Notes: generated by a model not told the origin, from the sequence alone. A DNA stretch of 64,000 nucleotides from Nocardia pseudobrasiliensis NBRC 108224 (GCF_001613105.1 NZ_BDBS01000001.1:186001-250000), one strand, 5' to 3'. Positions 44,259-53,214 are shown, counted from the first letter of the stretch. Made by a program: numbers and translations.

Positions 44259-44567
44259 GTGTCCACCGCGACCGTTCCTCGCGTGACATGCCATTCGACC
44301 GTGGCCCCGACATCCCGCACCCGGGGTGTCGCGCTCACTCTGCCCTGCCGGGTCGGCGACCCCGACCTGTGGTTCGCCGAGAGCCCCACCCAGCTGGAAG
44401 AGGCCAAGGCGCTGTGCGCGTCCTGCCCGATCCGCCGGACCTGCCTGGCCGCCGCGCTCGACCGCGGTGAGCCCTGGGGCGTCTGGGGTGGCGAGATCTT
44501 CGATCAGGGCGCCGTCATCGCCCGCAAGCGGCCCCGCGGCCGCCCGCGCAAGGTGACAGTGGCGTAA
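44259..44567 (+). CDS. whiB7: WhiB7, iron-sulfur transcriptional activator of intrinsic antibiotic resistance
   Basis: About 102 aa; GTG start after AAGGAG. The four Cys that ligate the [4Fe-4S] cluster are in LPCRVGD, LCASCPIRRTC. GVWGGE is the WhiB turn and the C-terminal RGRPRK is the AT-hook specific to WhiB7. It binds the primary sigma factor and turns on resistance genes after ribosome stress. Position after uvrD2 is conserved. A long leader with uORF and attenuator precedes it. Confidence 0.95.
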   Translation: MSTATVPRVTCHSTVAPTSRTRGVALTLPCRVGDPDLWFAESPTQLEEAKALCASCPIRRTCLAAALDRGEPWGVWGGEIFDQGAVIARKRPRGRPRKVTVA

Positions 44568-44596
44568 TGGTCACCGCATATGATCACGAACGCGCC

Positions 44597-44630
44597 CGAG
44601 CCCCGCATCTCTGTCGAGATGCGGGGCTCG
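44597..44630 (+). terminator. Strong hairpin terminator after whiB7
   Basis: CGAGCCCCGCATCTC and GAGATGCGGGGCTCG form a perfect 15-base stem with a TGTC loop 30 bases after the whiB7 stop, followed by TCCTCATT. From here to 44826 no gene is seen. Confidence 0.85.
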
Positions 44631-44826
44631 TCCTCATTCCGGGCCCGAATGTCCACGCCGACAACGGCGTTCGCCGCGTACCTCCGAGACCACGCTCGCG
44701 TCCCGGAGGTAGACGGGGGTCGCCGTGCGAACGATTTCGTGGACTGGGACCGTATACGACAGGACTCGCACAACGAACGGACTTCGTACTCATCACGAGC
44801 GAAGGCGGCCCGGCAATGACGCTGAT

Positions 44827-45231
44827 ATGTCCGACCCGCCAGACCTGTCGATTGCGCCGCCGGGCTCTGCCGCGGTATCGCCGGACCTCGAAATCGAGGA
44901 GCGCGCCACCATGGCGGGTAGCGCCAACTACTCGGCATCGATAGCCAGGGCCGAGAAGGGCCTCACCATCGCGGCGGCGATCGCGGTGCTGGCCGGTGGG
45001 CTGATCGGACGATTCGTACCGCACGGTGCGGTGCTGGCGGCGCTGGGGCTGATGGCTGTTCTCGGCGGATTGTTCGGCATGGCGCTGAACGCGTCGACGA
45101 GGAATCCGAGCGGCCGCGCGCAGCGGATCCTGTATCCGGTCATGTCGTCGGCCGGGGTGATCGCGCTGGTCGTGTTCTTCGCCGTACGCGGGAGAAACGG
45201 TTCGCCGGACATCGGGCCGGATTCGTTTTGA
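44827..45231 (+). CDS. Small membrane protein, unknown
   Basis: About 134 aa from ATG 44827; an ATG at 44911 with GAGGAG upstream would give 106 aa. The N-terminal 45 residues are polar and acidic; then three hydrophobic segments follow (LTIAAAIAVLAGGLIG, VLAALGLMAVLGGLFGMAL, VMSSAGVIALVVFFAV). It ends GSPDIGPDSF. No family is recognised. A TTG-started frame of 31 codons (45228-45323) overlaps its stop and could be coupled. Confidence 0.6.
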   Translation: MSDPPDLSIAPPGSAAVSPDLEIEERATMAGSANYSASIARAEKGLTIAAAIAVLAGGLIGRFVPHGAVLAALGLMAVLGGLFGMALNASTRNPSGRAQRILYPVMSSAGVIALVVFFAVRGRNGSPDIGPDSF

Positions 45232-45332
45232 TCGGGGCGCTGGCCGTCGGGTTGCCGAGTATGGCAGCAGTTCTCGCGATCTTCGGCGGCCACCGGGGGA
45301 TTTTCGGCACGACCGACGAGTAGCCGGACCGA

Positions 45333-45941
45333 TCAGCGGCGGCGGTGTGGTGGGTGGCGGACCATGAGGCCGTCGGAGACCGCCAGGAGCAGGGTGATGG
45401 TGTCGTGGGTGTGGGCCCACCAGCGATGGCGGGTGCCCGCGGTGCAGTAGTAGGCGTCGGCGGTGGAGAGGTGGATTTCCTCGCCGTCGGCGATGAGGGT
45501 GATCGCGCCGCGGACGACGTAGACGAGTTCGTCGTTCTCGTGGGTGAATTCGCGGGAGCCGCGGCCGGTGCCGCCGGTGAATTCCAGGGCGCGTAGGTCG
45601 CGGCGGCCGTGGATCAGGGCGCGGACCGAGCCGTCGTCGCCCGGATCCGCTTGGGCCAGAACGGGATCGGCGCCCGCGCGGACCACCGGTTCGTCGGGGG
45701 TGGGGTCGGCGGCGGCGAGAAGTTCGGTGGCGGTGGTGCCGAGGGCGTCGGCGATGCGCTGTAGAGAGCGCAGGCTGGTGTTGGTGCGGCCGTTCTCGAA
45801 CTGGCTCAAAAACGAGGGGGACAGATCCGTGCGTTCGGCCAGCTGGGCGAGCGTCAGGCGGGCCGCGAGCCGCCGATTGTGCACGACGTCGGCCAGACTC
45901 AGTCGGCGTGTTTCGTCCGTCACCACCTTGTCCGGATGCAC
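45333..45941 (-). CDS. XRE-type regulator with C-terminal cupin domain
   Basis: About 202 aa. The N-terminal helix-turn-helix covers about residues 22-75 (LTLAQLAERTDLSPSFLSQF). The C-terminal cupin spans 130-195 (FTHENDELVYVVRGAITL; GTRHRWWAH). The His/Glu residues of the cupin could bind a metal or small ligand. GAGAGG precedes the ATG. It is divergent from the aryl-sulfate sulfotransferase gene with palindromes between, so it probably regulates that gene. Confidence 0.88.
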   Translation of the reverse strand: MHPDKVVTDETRRLSLADVVHNRRLAARLTLAQLAERTDLSPSFLSQFENGRTNTSLRSLQRIADALGTTATELLAAADPTPDEPVVRAGADPVLAQADPGDDGSVRALIHGRRDLRALEFTGGTGRGSREFTHENDELVYVVRGAITLIADGEEIHLSTADAYYCTAGTRHRWWAHTHDTITLLLAVSDGLMVRHPPHRRR

Positions 45942-45970
45942 AGATCTACCTCTCGACGTTTCGCCTCATT

Positions 45971-45987
45971 GTCGGTGCTGCACCGAC
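45971..45987. promoter_or_regulatory. Inverted repeat in the XRE-cupin/sulfotransferase gap
   Basis: GTCGGTG-CTG-CACCGAC is a perfect 7-3-7 inverted repeat 30 bases upstream of the regulator start. It is a candidate operator for autoregulation. Confidence 0.35.
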
Positions 45988-46041
45988 GTATCCCAGTTTT
46001 TACCTCACGATGATCGCAAGTCTTCATCGAACGCGTTGGCT

Positions 46042-46055
46042 ACTGAATATTCAGT
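46042..46055. promoter_or_regulatory. 14-base perfect palindrome upstream of the sulfotransferase
   Basis: ACTGAATATTCAGT is self-complementary over all 14 bases and AT-rich against a GC-rich background. It lies 21 bases upstream of the start codon and probably covers the core promoter. It is a likely XRE-cupin operator. Confidence 0.5.
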
Positions 46056-46076
46056 GAAACTGGATTTTCAGGAGAC

Positions 46077-47189
46077 ATGGTGGAACAGAACACGCTGAAG
46101 CGGCGCGGAACGGGTCTGATCGGCATCGATCCGGAGCTGTCGTGGCCGGGATACACGCTCTACGCACCGCTGGCGGGCAATGGAATCGTCGATCTGATCG
46201 ACCCGAACGGCGAGCTCGCGCATCGCTGGAATCTGCCGTATCGACCGGGTCGTCACGCGCGGCTGCTCGCCGACGGCCGCCTGGCCTACAACGGCGCGAC
46301 GCTGGCGATCGAACCGCCGTTCGCGATGTGGCGCAAATACAGCGGCGGATCGATGGCCACCTACGATCCGAACGGCCGCCTGCTCACCGAATTCCGTGAC
46401 GATCACCAGCATCACGACGCCCACCACTACGACGACGGCCGCATCCTCTACACCGCGGTGCGACCGCTGACCGGTGCGGCCGCGCGGCGCATCGAGGGCG
46501 GGGTGCCCGGCACCGAGGCCGACGGCGTGGTGTGGGCCGATGTCATTCGCGAGGTGAGCGCCGACGGCTCCCCGCTGTGGGAGTGGCACGCGGTAGACCA
46601 CCTCGATCCCGCCGAATTCGGCCTGCAGCCGCACTATTGGCGCGAACACTGGCCGTTGATCAACAGCGTGCACCCACTCGACGAGCACACCGTGATAGCC
46701 AGCCTGCGCAGTGTTTCGGCGGTGATCACCATCGACCGTCGCACCGGCGAATACACCACGCTGGCGGACCGAACCGTCGTCGCCCAGCAACACCACGCCA
46801 CGCCGCTGGGCGACGGACGAATCCTGATCTTCGACAACGGCACCTTCCGCACCGGCGAATCGGTGACCTACAGCCGAGTCATCGAAATCGACGCGCGCAC
46901 CGGCGAACCGACCTGGACCTACCAGGACTCCCCGCGCGAGGCCTTCTTCACTCCGTTCATGGGCGGCGCTCAGCGCCTACCCAATGGCAACACCCTGATC
47001 ACCGAGGCCGCCTTCGGCCGCATCTTCGAGATCACCGCCGAGGGCCGAATCTGCTGGGAGTACGTGGTCCCCACCTTCACCACCTATCCGGATCCGGGCA
47101 CCGCCGAGGTCTTCCCCAGCCTGTCCAACGCCATCTTCCGGTCCTATCGCTATGCGGCGCAGGATATTCCGTGGCTGGGGACGCTGTGA
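46077..47189 (+). CDS. Aryl-sulfate sulfotransferase family protein (ASST-like beta-propeller)
   Basis: About 370 aa. Repeats of the propeller type are visible (GNGIVDLIDPNGELAHRWNLP, then HHDAHHYDDGRILYTAV, HHATPLGDGRILIFDNGTF and GGAQRLPNGNTLITEAAFGRIFEI). The His in the blades (HxxxxxxDG pattern) are the family's proposed catalytic or binding residues. Members transfer sulfate between phenols without PAPS. There is no signal peptide, unlike E. coli ASST, so function may differ. AGGAGA sits 2 bases before the ATG; the GTG at 46080 is a better-spaced alternative. Confidence 0.8.
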   Translation: MVEQNTLKRRGTGLIGIDPELSWPGYTLYAPLAGNGIVDLIDPNGELAHRWNLPYRPGRHARLLADGRLAYNGATLAIEPPFAMWRKYSGGSMATYDPNGRLLTEFRDDHQHHDAHHYDDGRILYTAVRPLTGAAARRIEGGVPGTEADGVVWADVIREVSADGSPLWEWHAVDHLDPAEFGLQPHYWREHWPLINSVHPLDEHTVIASLRSVSAVITIDRRTGEYTTLADRTVVAQQHHATPLGDGRILIFDNGTFRTGESVTYSRVIEIDARTGEPTWTYQDSPREAFFTPFMGGAQRLPNGNTLITEAAFGRIFEITAEGRICWEYVVPTFTTYPDPGTAEVFPSLSNAIFRSYRYAAQDIPWLGTL

Positions 47190-47223
47190 GGCGGCGCGGC
47201 GACGGTCCGAAGGCAGGTGTGAG

Positions 47224-48564
47224 ATGACCGGTGTGGTGGAAACGGCCGATGAGAAGCTGCCTGCCGCGCGAGCTCTCGTGGCGGCGGTCCAGCATCTGCT
47301 GGTGATGGTGGCGACGCCGATCGCCTCGGTGTTGTTGATCGGGCGGAGTTTGGGGTTGGGGGATGGGGAGGTTCGGGCCCTGCTCTGTGCGGTCCTGTTG
47401 TTCGGCGGGGTGGGGACGGTATTGCAGTCGTTGGGACGCGGGTCGCTGGGGGCGGGGTTGCCGTTCGTGATGCTGCCCGGCGGGGCGGCGGTGGTGTTGT
47501 TCGTTCAGATCGCGCAGAGTTCGGGGGCGGCCACCGCGTCCGGGGCCGTGATCATTACCGCGGTCGCCGGAATCGTGCTGGTGCCGGTGGCTCGGCGGTT
47601 CGTGACGCGGCTGCCCGCGGTGGTGATCGCGAGCATGATCGTGGTCATCGGGGTGAATCTGGTGAAGGTCGCGGGCGGATTGATCGTCGCGCCGGAGGAG
47701 CGTTCGACCGTGGCGGCGGTTTCGCTGGCCGCGGTGACCGTGGTGGTGACGGTGCTCGCGCATCGGTTCCTGCCGGGCGGGTGGCGGCGGTTGGCGGTAT
47801 TGGTCGGGATGGTCGCCGGCGCCGCGGTCGCGCTGGCGGTCGGGCGATTTCAGCTGCATGCCGGTGGCGGGGTCGTGCAGTTGCCTCGGCTGTTCCTGTT
47901 CGGCACACCGCATTTCGATCTGATCGCGAGTGTGCCGCTGCTGGTGTTCGGGATCGGCTCGATGGCCGAGGCGACGGGGCAGACTCTGCTCAATGCCCGG
48001 ATCGTGGGTCGGACGATCGATCCCGAGGCGACCGTCGGACGCACCATTCGCGGCGATGCGGTGACCTCGCTGCTGTCGGGACTGTTCGGTGGCCCGTCGA
48101 TGGTGACCAGCGGGGAGAATATCGGGCTGCTCCGGCTGACCGGCGTGCGCAGCCGCTATGTCACCGCGCTAACCGGACTGCTGTTGATCGTCGTGGCATT
48201 CCTGGCGCCGGTTGGACGGATCGTGAATTCGCTACCGGGCCCGGTGATCGGCGGTACCGCGGCGATCGCGTTCACGATGATCGTGGCGGCGGGGATCGGC
48301 ATGTTCGAACGGGTCGATCTGCGCTCGGACGGCGAATTGATCACCGCGACGGCCGCGCTGACCGCCGGACTGCTGCCGATTCTGACCCCGGCGCTCTATC
48401 GCGACTTCCCCGCCGATCTGCGACTGCTGCTCGGCAGCGGGGTGACCATGGCGGCGGTCGTCGGCACCGTGGTGCATGTGCTGTTCGCGCTGCGGTGGCG
48501 AGGGCTCAACTGGCGCTTCGGTATTCGGCGTAACCGGGCACCCAGTCGTGCATCAGCCGCATGA
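47224..48564 (+). CDS. NCS2 family purine/pyrimidine permease
   Basis: About 446 aa with 12-14 membrane segments. SGENIGLLRLTGVRSRYV is the NCS2 QNxGxxxxT-type motif and TGQTLLNARIVGR the other conserved loop. It should import uracil, xanthine or a related base with protons. GGTGTGAG precedes the ATG. Located 34 bases after the sulfotransferase gene, it may be cotranscribed. Its 3' end overlaps the convergent ABC1 kinase gene by 59 bases. Codons in the first third are G-ending with many GGG runs. Confidence 0.88.
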   Translation: MTGVVETADEKLPAARALVAAVQHLLVMVATPIASVLLIGRSLGLGDGEVRALLCAVLLFGGVGTVLQSLGRGSLGAGLPFVMLPGGAAVVLFVQIAQSSGAATASGAVIITAVAGIVLVPVARRFVTRLPAVVIASMIVVIGVNLVKVAGGLIVAPEERSTVAAVSLAAVTVVVTVLAHRFLPGGWRRLAVLVGMVAGAAVALAVGRFQLHAGGGVVQLPRLFLFGTPHFDLIASVPLLVFGIGSMAEATGQTLLNARIVGRTIDPEATVGRTIRGDAVTSLLSGLFGGPSMVTSGENIGLLRLTGVRSRYVTALTGLLLIVVAFLAPVGRIVNSLPGPVIGGTAAIAFTMIVAAGIGMFERVDLRSDGELITATAALTAGLLPILTPALYRDFPADLRLLLGSGVTMAAVVGTVVHVLFALRWRGLNWRFGIRRNRAPSRASAA

Positions 48565-49849
48565 AGGGCACCTCGGCGTCGAGCTGCGCGCAGATGCCGA
48601 TGGAACCCATCAGCACCCGGAACACCATGGCGTGCTCGGGCGGAAGCTGCAGCGACCACGAGGTCTTCATCTCCGGGCTGCCGATATCGGTGGCCTTGCC
48701 CGCGACCCGCTGCATCCACTTGCGGGTGAAGTGGAAGGTCTCGGTGCGGATCGGATCGGAGAACGGCCGCAGGAAATCGGCGATCTCCTGGTGGCCGAGG
48801 ATCTTGCCTGGGATCACGAAACCGTTGTCGTACATGAGCGTGGTCAGCTCCTCGTACCAGTCCTCGACCGCGAGGGCGACCATCTGGCCGAGGATCGGCG
48901 GGAAGCCGTCGGGCAGCGGCGCGCAGGCGCCGTAGTCGATGACGGCCAGGCGGCCGTCGGACAACATCATGAAGTTGCCCGGATGCGGATCGCCGTGCAG
49001 CAGGCCGACCGTCGACGGTGAGGAGAAATGGAATTCCGCCATCCGCTCGGCGACCCGATTGCGCAGTTCGCGGGTGCCCTCGGGGTCGGCATTGCCCTGG
49101 GTGATGATTGCCGAGACCGGGGTGGCGTCGAGCCATTCGGTCACGATCACCTTGGGCGCGCTGGCCACCACCCTCGGGACCACGAAGCGCGGATGGCCCT
49201 CGTAACCCTTGGCGAAGGCGCGCTGATTGCCCGCCTCGATGCGATAGTCGAGCTCCTCCTCCATACGCTCGCTGAGTTCGGCCAGCACCGGCTTCACATC
49301 GGCGGTCTGCAGAATTCCGGCGACCAGACCCGAGACCCGATTCAGGGTCTTCAGATCCGCGCGCAGCGCCTCGTCGGCGCCCGGATACTGCACCTTCACC
49401 GCGACCACGCGACCGTCGGACCAGATCGCCCGATGCACCTGACCGATACTCGCCGAGGCGGCCGGGGCGTCGTCGAATTCGCGGAACCGCTGCCGCCAGC
49501 CGGTGCCCAGCTGCTGATCCAGCACCCGGTGCACGGTCGCGGCCGGCATGGGCGGCGCGGCGGCCTGCAGTTTGGTCAGCGCCTCGCGGTAGTGCTCGCC
49601 GAACTGCTCGGGCACGGCGGCCTCCATGACCGACAGCGCCTGTCCGAATTTCATTGCGCCGCCCTTGAGTTCACCCAGGACGGAGAACAACTGCTCGGCC
49701 GCTTTCTGGTTCAACTGCGCATTGATCTCGGACTTGTCGCCGCCGACGAGCTTGCGCCCGAACCCCACCGCGGCCCGGCCGGCGATGCCCAGCGGAATCT
49801 TGGCCAGCTTGGCATTACGGGACGAGCTACGGCGCACAATCTCGGACAC
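48506..49849 (-). CDS. ABC1/AarF (UbiB-like) atypical kinase family protein
   Basis: About 447 aa, GTG start. The family KxGQ motif appears as MKFGQALSVME. APAASASIGQVHRA is the Ala-rich nucleotide loop with the invariant Lys in VVAVKVQYPG. Catalytic and metal residues are in LLHGDPHPGNFM and VIDYGAC. These atypical kinases act in lipid or quinone biology. It corresponds to Rv3197, next to whiB7 in mycobacteria. Confidence 0.9.
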   Translation of the reverse strand: MSEIVRRSSSRNAKLAKIPLGIAGRAAVGFGRKLVGGDKSEINAQLNQKAAEQLFSVLGELKGGAMKFGQALSVMEAAVPEQFGEHYREALTKLQAAAPPMPAATVHRVLDQQLGTGWRQRFREFDDAPAASASIGQVHRAIWSDGRVVAVKVQYPGADEALRADLKTLNRVSGLVAGILQTADVKPVLAELSERMEEELDYRIEAGNQRAFAKGYEGHPRFVVPRVVASAPKVIVTEWLDATPVSAIITQGNADPEGTRELRNRVAERMAEFHFSSPSTVGLLHGDPHPGNFMMLSDGRLAVIDYGACAPLPDGFPPILGQMVALAVEDWYEELTTLMYDNGFVIPGKILGHQEIADFLRPFSDPIRTETFHFTRKWMQRVAGKATDIGSPEMKTSWSLQLPPEHAMVFRVLMGSIGICAQLDAEVPFMRLMHDWVPGYAEYRSAS

Positions 49850-50035
49850 CTACCCATCATGGCCGACGTACCGCGCGGTGTGCCATGGGAATCGGCTGAA
49901 CCGGACGGTTCCAAACGGGCGTGTTATCGGTCACATTCACCCTCCGCGCATCCGTAGGCCCTGATTGATCGGGGCTATCGGACAGCGATGTGGCCCCCGA
50001 TACTGATCGGTGATCGTGCCCACAGCGGAGGAAAT

Positions 50036-50452
50036 ATGCGAATCAATCCGCTTGTACTCGCAATTGTCGCCACAGCCGCACTGGCAATCCCGACCACACT
50101 CGCGGTGACGAGCAATGCCGCGGCGGTCGATGAGGTCTCGCTCGGCGGCGCAGGGTCGAAAGCGGTCGCCGTCGTGGACGAGGCCGCAGCGGGCGAATGG
50201 ATTCCGCTCGAAATCCCTACGGAGGCGCGGTCCATCCGGCCAGATGCGGGTCGGCTCGGGAATATCGGGTCGGGCAGAACCGTGACGGCGACGATCGCGC
50301 CGATCGACGTGGTTCCGCCCGTGGTTACCGGGTCGGCCATGGCGGATGGTCTGCTCGGTAGTTGGGGACATGTCGTGCCCTATCTGTTGTCGGGACGCTG
50401 GGGCTGTGCGCTCGTATCGGCGGTGGGGTCCTCGTATACCTGTGGGGGTTGA
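50036..50452 (+). CDS. Small secreted protein, unknown
   Basis: About 138 aa; ATG after GGAGGAAAT. A clear Sec signal peptide (MRINPLVLAIVATAALAIPT; cleavage near TSNAAA) leads a mature part of about 105 residues rich in Gly, Ala and Val with two Cys near the end (GCALV and YTCGG). No domain is recognised. Its last 73 bases overlap the convergent ThiF-like gene. Confidence 0.6.
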   Translation: MRINPLVLAIVATAALAIPTTLAVTSNAAAVDEVSLGGAGSKAVAVVDEAAAGEWIPLEIPTEARSIRPDAGRLGNIGSGRTVTATIAPIDVVPPVVTGSAMADGLLGSWGHVVPYLLSGRWGCALVSAVGSSYTCGG

Positions 50453-51315
50453 TCGGGTTCGTCGGGTGGGTACAGGGTGCGGCAGGCGCATTCCGGATGC
50501 GGGGTCCAGGGGCGGCGTTCGATGTGGTGGGTGTCGGGATCCAATTCCAATGTGGTGTCGAGGGTCTGGGGTGGTTGGTCGGGGCGCCCGGCGAGGATGA
50601 GTTCGAGGTCGCGCAGGACCAGGGCGGTGGTCGCGGCGACCGTGGCGGGGGAGGCGTGGCCGACTCGGCCCAGTAGTTGACCCGCCAGATGGGGCCAATC
50701 GGCGTCGTGGTCGCGGCGGATGAGATCGGCGCAGCGCAGACAGCTGGTGCCGCCGGGCAGGACCAGCGGGCCGACGATGCCGCGGCCGTCGCGGACGCGG
50801 ACCTGCAGATGTGGGACGCGTTGCAGGATCAGGTCGTTCACCAGATGTGGTTCGGGGACCAGAGCGTCGGCCAGAATTACCAGATCCGCCGATCGCGCCG
50901 CCGTCTTCGCCGCCGGATCGGCCTCGCGGGAGCGGGTGGGCCGCAGACCCAGTGGGCGCATTCCGGCCGTGATCGCCTCCGACAGCGGCCCGCGCCCGTG
51001 CACATGGACCGCGCGCACCCGGGTGGTGCGGGGCCGGGGCGAAAGCAGCAGCCCCGCACTCTCGAGGGCGGCCAGGATCGCCAGCGCGTCGGGTGCGCGG
51101 ATGCCCACCCTGTCGGCCTGCCAGACGATTTGGGGATGGCTGAGCTCGCCGTCGAGCAGGCGCAGAAAGCCCAGGACGGCATCGGGACTCGTACCGGGCG
51201 GGCGCAGCACCATCGCGTGTTCGGGATCCCAGCCCAGCTGTACATCCCCCGACGGCCGCCGCAGCACCGCCAGGCGTGGATGCAACATCGGGCCGCAGGG
51301 GCGATACGTGGTCAT
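50380..51315 (-). CDS. ThiF/TOMM cyclodehydratase-like protein (Rv3196 type)
   Basis: About 311 aa, ATG giving MTTYRPCGPMLHPRLAV. The N-terminal half has a small winged-helix like part of leader-peptide-binding type. The second half is Rossmann-like (RAVHVHGRGPLSEAI) with CLRCADLIRRDHDADWP and a C-terminal CAC, which together could form a zinc site. These are the features of the E1-like/ocin-ThiF partner in azoline-forming enzymes, but no YcaO partner or precursor is nearby. Conserved position next to the ABC1 kinase suggests a housekeeping function. Confidence 0.7.
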   Translation of the reverse strand: MTTYRPCGPMLHPRLAVLRRPSGDVQLGWDPEHAMVLRPPGTSPDAVLGFLRLLDGELSHPQIVWQADRVGIRAPDALAILAALESAGLLLSPRPRTTRVRAVHVHGRGPLSEAITAGMRPLGLRPTRSREADPAAKTAARSADLVILADALVPEPHLVNDLILQRVPHLQVRVRDGRGIVGPLVLPGGTSCLRCADLIRRDHDADWPHLAGQLLGRVGHASPATVAATTALVLRDLELILAGRPDQPPQTLDTTLELDPDTHHIERRPWTPHPECACRTLYPPDEPDQPPQVYEDPTADTSAQPQRPDNR

Positions 51316-51612
51316 GTCGGAAAGTATGGCGCTCCGGTCTGTCCGCACCGCCGACCAAAGACCTGGTTATCCACAGGAAATGTGCTCATCCACAGGGCAT
51401 CTCATGAGGACACGGGGTTGTCCGCGCCCCGCTCGCGACCGCACTTCCGATCGCCGCTACATCGCCGCGCGAGTGCGAATGGAAGAGATTCCCCAATTCT
51501 GTCCACAGTGCGTGCGGGCCGAAATCCTATGAGGGAAACAAACTTTCAGCCCCGTTCGCGGTGTGATCGAATGTATCAGCTCCGGTGGTGAATCCGGACG
51601 AACCACGCGGAA

Positions 51613-53157
51613 CTACCCCGCGGCCTGTGCTCCACCGCGTGCCGGACGCGCGGTCGCGGTCATCCAGACCGGCTCGTCGGGCCCGCCGGTGAACGAGATC
51701 TGCGGCCGAATGGGCCTGTCGTCCACCGGGTTCAGCTCGACGCGCTGCGCGGTGCGGGCCAGCACCACTACGGCCTCCATGGTCGCGAAACCCGCCGCGA
51801 CACACATCCGCTTACCCGCGCCGAACGGCAGGTTCGCGTGTTTGGGCGGCGGCTTCGCCTGATCGCCCAGATGTCTGCTCGGATCGAATTCGTCGGGCCG
51901 ATCCCACACCCGGGCATTGTGGTGCACGCCGTGCACGATGATGGCGACCGTGGTCCCGGCCGAGATCGGATAGCCGCCCAGGACATCGTCATCCAGTGCG
52001 ACCCTGGCCAATCCGATGACCGGCGGATGGACCCGCATCGTCTCGGTGACGATCGCCTTGGTCCACACCAGCCGATCCACATCCTCGGCCGTCGGCACGC
52101 GACCGCCCAGTACGGAATCCAACTCCTCGTACATCCGCTCGCGCGCCTCGCGATGGCGACCGAGCAGATGCCAGGCCCAGGCCAGAGCCGTTGCGGTGGT
52201 TTCCATTCCGGCGCCGATGAAGGTCATCAGCTCCTCGCGGATCTCCTGATCGGTATAGGCGTACCCGCTCTCCGGATCGCGCGCGTCCATCAGCAGCGCC
52301 AGCAGATTGTCCTTGCGCGCGATGCGTCCGGCGCGATGATCGGCGATGAGATCGTCGATCACCCGTTCCGCGTGTCGCAGATCGCGCATGGCCCGCGGTG
52401 CGGTGAGCCAGCCCGAAATGCGCATGATCCGCATGGGAAGCCGCGGATTCTCGGCGGATTCGGGATGTGGGCCGTGTTTGAGCACCCAGGTCGACATCGC
52501 CCGGATGGGGCGACTCAGATTGGTCATGAAGCCGACGCCGAAGAACCGCAGCAGATTCGCCAGCCGCACCTGTGACATGGGTCCGGACAGATCGGTACCG
52601 AACATGGTGCGCGCGACCACATCCAGGGTGAGCAGGTTCATCGCGGCGTTCACATCGACCGGTCCGGACGCGGTCAGCATCCGATCGACCGCGTCGTCGG
52701 TGGCCTCGGTCATCGGGAGCGCGAAGCGATCCAGATTGCGGCGGTTGAACACCGGCTGCACCAGCCGTCGGTTGCGCATCCAGCGCCGATCGTCCAAATC
52801 GGTCACCAGACCGCGGCCGAAGGCCACGGCGAGCATGTCGTATTCGGCGCTCTTGGCGTAGTTGTTCTGATTGGTGACCAGGACGTGGCGGGCCAGCTCC
52901 GGACTGCGCACGACCACGAACCGTAGGAACGGCACCCGGGCGACCACGACATCGTCCTGCCCCGGCAGCCGGGTGATGTATTCGGTGATGGTGTGGTCGC
53001 GCACCCGCGGCAGTGTGCGCAGGGCCAACTTCCACGACTCCCACCAGGAGACCCGGGACTCGTGCCAGCGGATGAACGCCGGTGACCAGCGCGGCGGATG
53101 CAGCGCCGCGGATGGTTGTTCATCGGCCGATTTCATGAGAGCCGCCACGCCGGTCAC
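51613..53157 (-). CDS. Cytochrome P450
   Basis: About 514 aa; in-frame starts at 53157, 53148 and 53136 are all possible (GGAGG lies 2, 11 and further bases upstream). The heme loop is PFGAGKRMCVAAG with the Cys ligand, the ExxR is ETMRVHP, and the I-helix has FIGAGMETTA with the acid-Thr oxygen-activation pair. Length and sequence resemble CYPs in the CYP102/CYP110-like or fatty-acid/steroid groups without a fused reductase. It needs external ferredoxin; none is adjacent. It is an insertion in the conserved gene order. Confidence 0.9.
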   Translation of the reverse strand: MTGVAALMKSADEQPSAALHPPRWSPAFIRWHESRVSWWESWKLALRTLPRVRDHTITEYITRLPGQDDVVVARVPFLRFVVVRSPELARHVLVTNQNNYAKSAEYDMLAVAFGRGLVTDLDDRRWMRNRRLVQPVFNRRNLDRFALPMTEATDDAVDRMLTASGPVDVNAAMNLLTLDVVARTMFGTDLSGPMSQVRLANLLRFFGVGFMTNLSRPIRAMSTWVLKHGPHPESAENPRLPMRIMRISGWLTAPRAMRDLRHAERVIDDLIADHRAGRIARKDNLLALLMDARDPESGYAYTDQEIREELMTFIGAGMETTATALAWAWHLLGRHREARERMYEELDSVLGGRVPTAEDVDRLVWTKAIVTETMRVHPPVIGLARVALDDDVLGGYPISAGTTVAIIVHGVHHNARVWDRPDEFDPSRHLGDQAKPPPKHANLPFGAGKRMCVAAGFATMEAVVVLARTAQRVELNPVDDRPIRPQISFTGGPDEPVWMTATARPARGGAQAAG

Positions 53158-53186
53158 TCCCTCCGCGAACCCCTTGGATTGCGCTC

Positions 53187-53214
53187 AGTGTACAACTGTG
53201 CACAATCGCGTCAA
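53187..53214 (-). promoter_or_regulatory. P450 promoter with inverted repeat in the spacer
   Basis: Reading leftward: -35 TTGACG (53214-53209), 16-base spacer and -10 TACACT (53192-53187). The spacer holds TGTGCACA, itself a palindrome, followed by a second TGTACA half-element, so a repressor site probably lies between the hexamers. Confidence 0.55.

Noticed and set aside
45228..45323. 31-codon TTG frame overlapping the membrane-protein stop
   Set aside because: Short, no ribosome site of its own and no recognisable features; mentioned under the neighbouring gene only.
51367..51394. TTATCCACA and TCATCCACA, DnaA-box-like sequences 19 bases apart
   Set aside because: Only two boxes, no AT-rich unwinding region and no dnaA, dnaN or rep genes; probably chance or a local DnaA-sensitive promoter.
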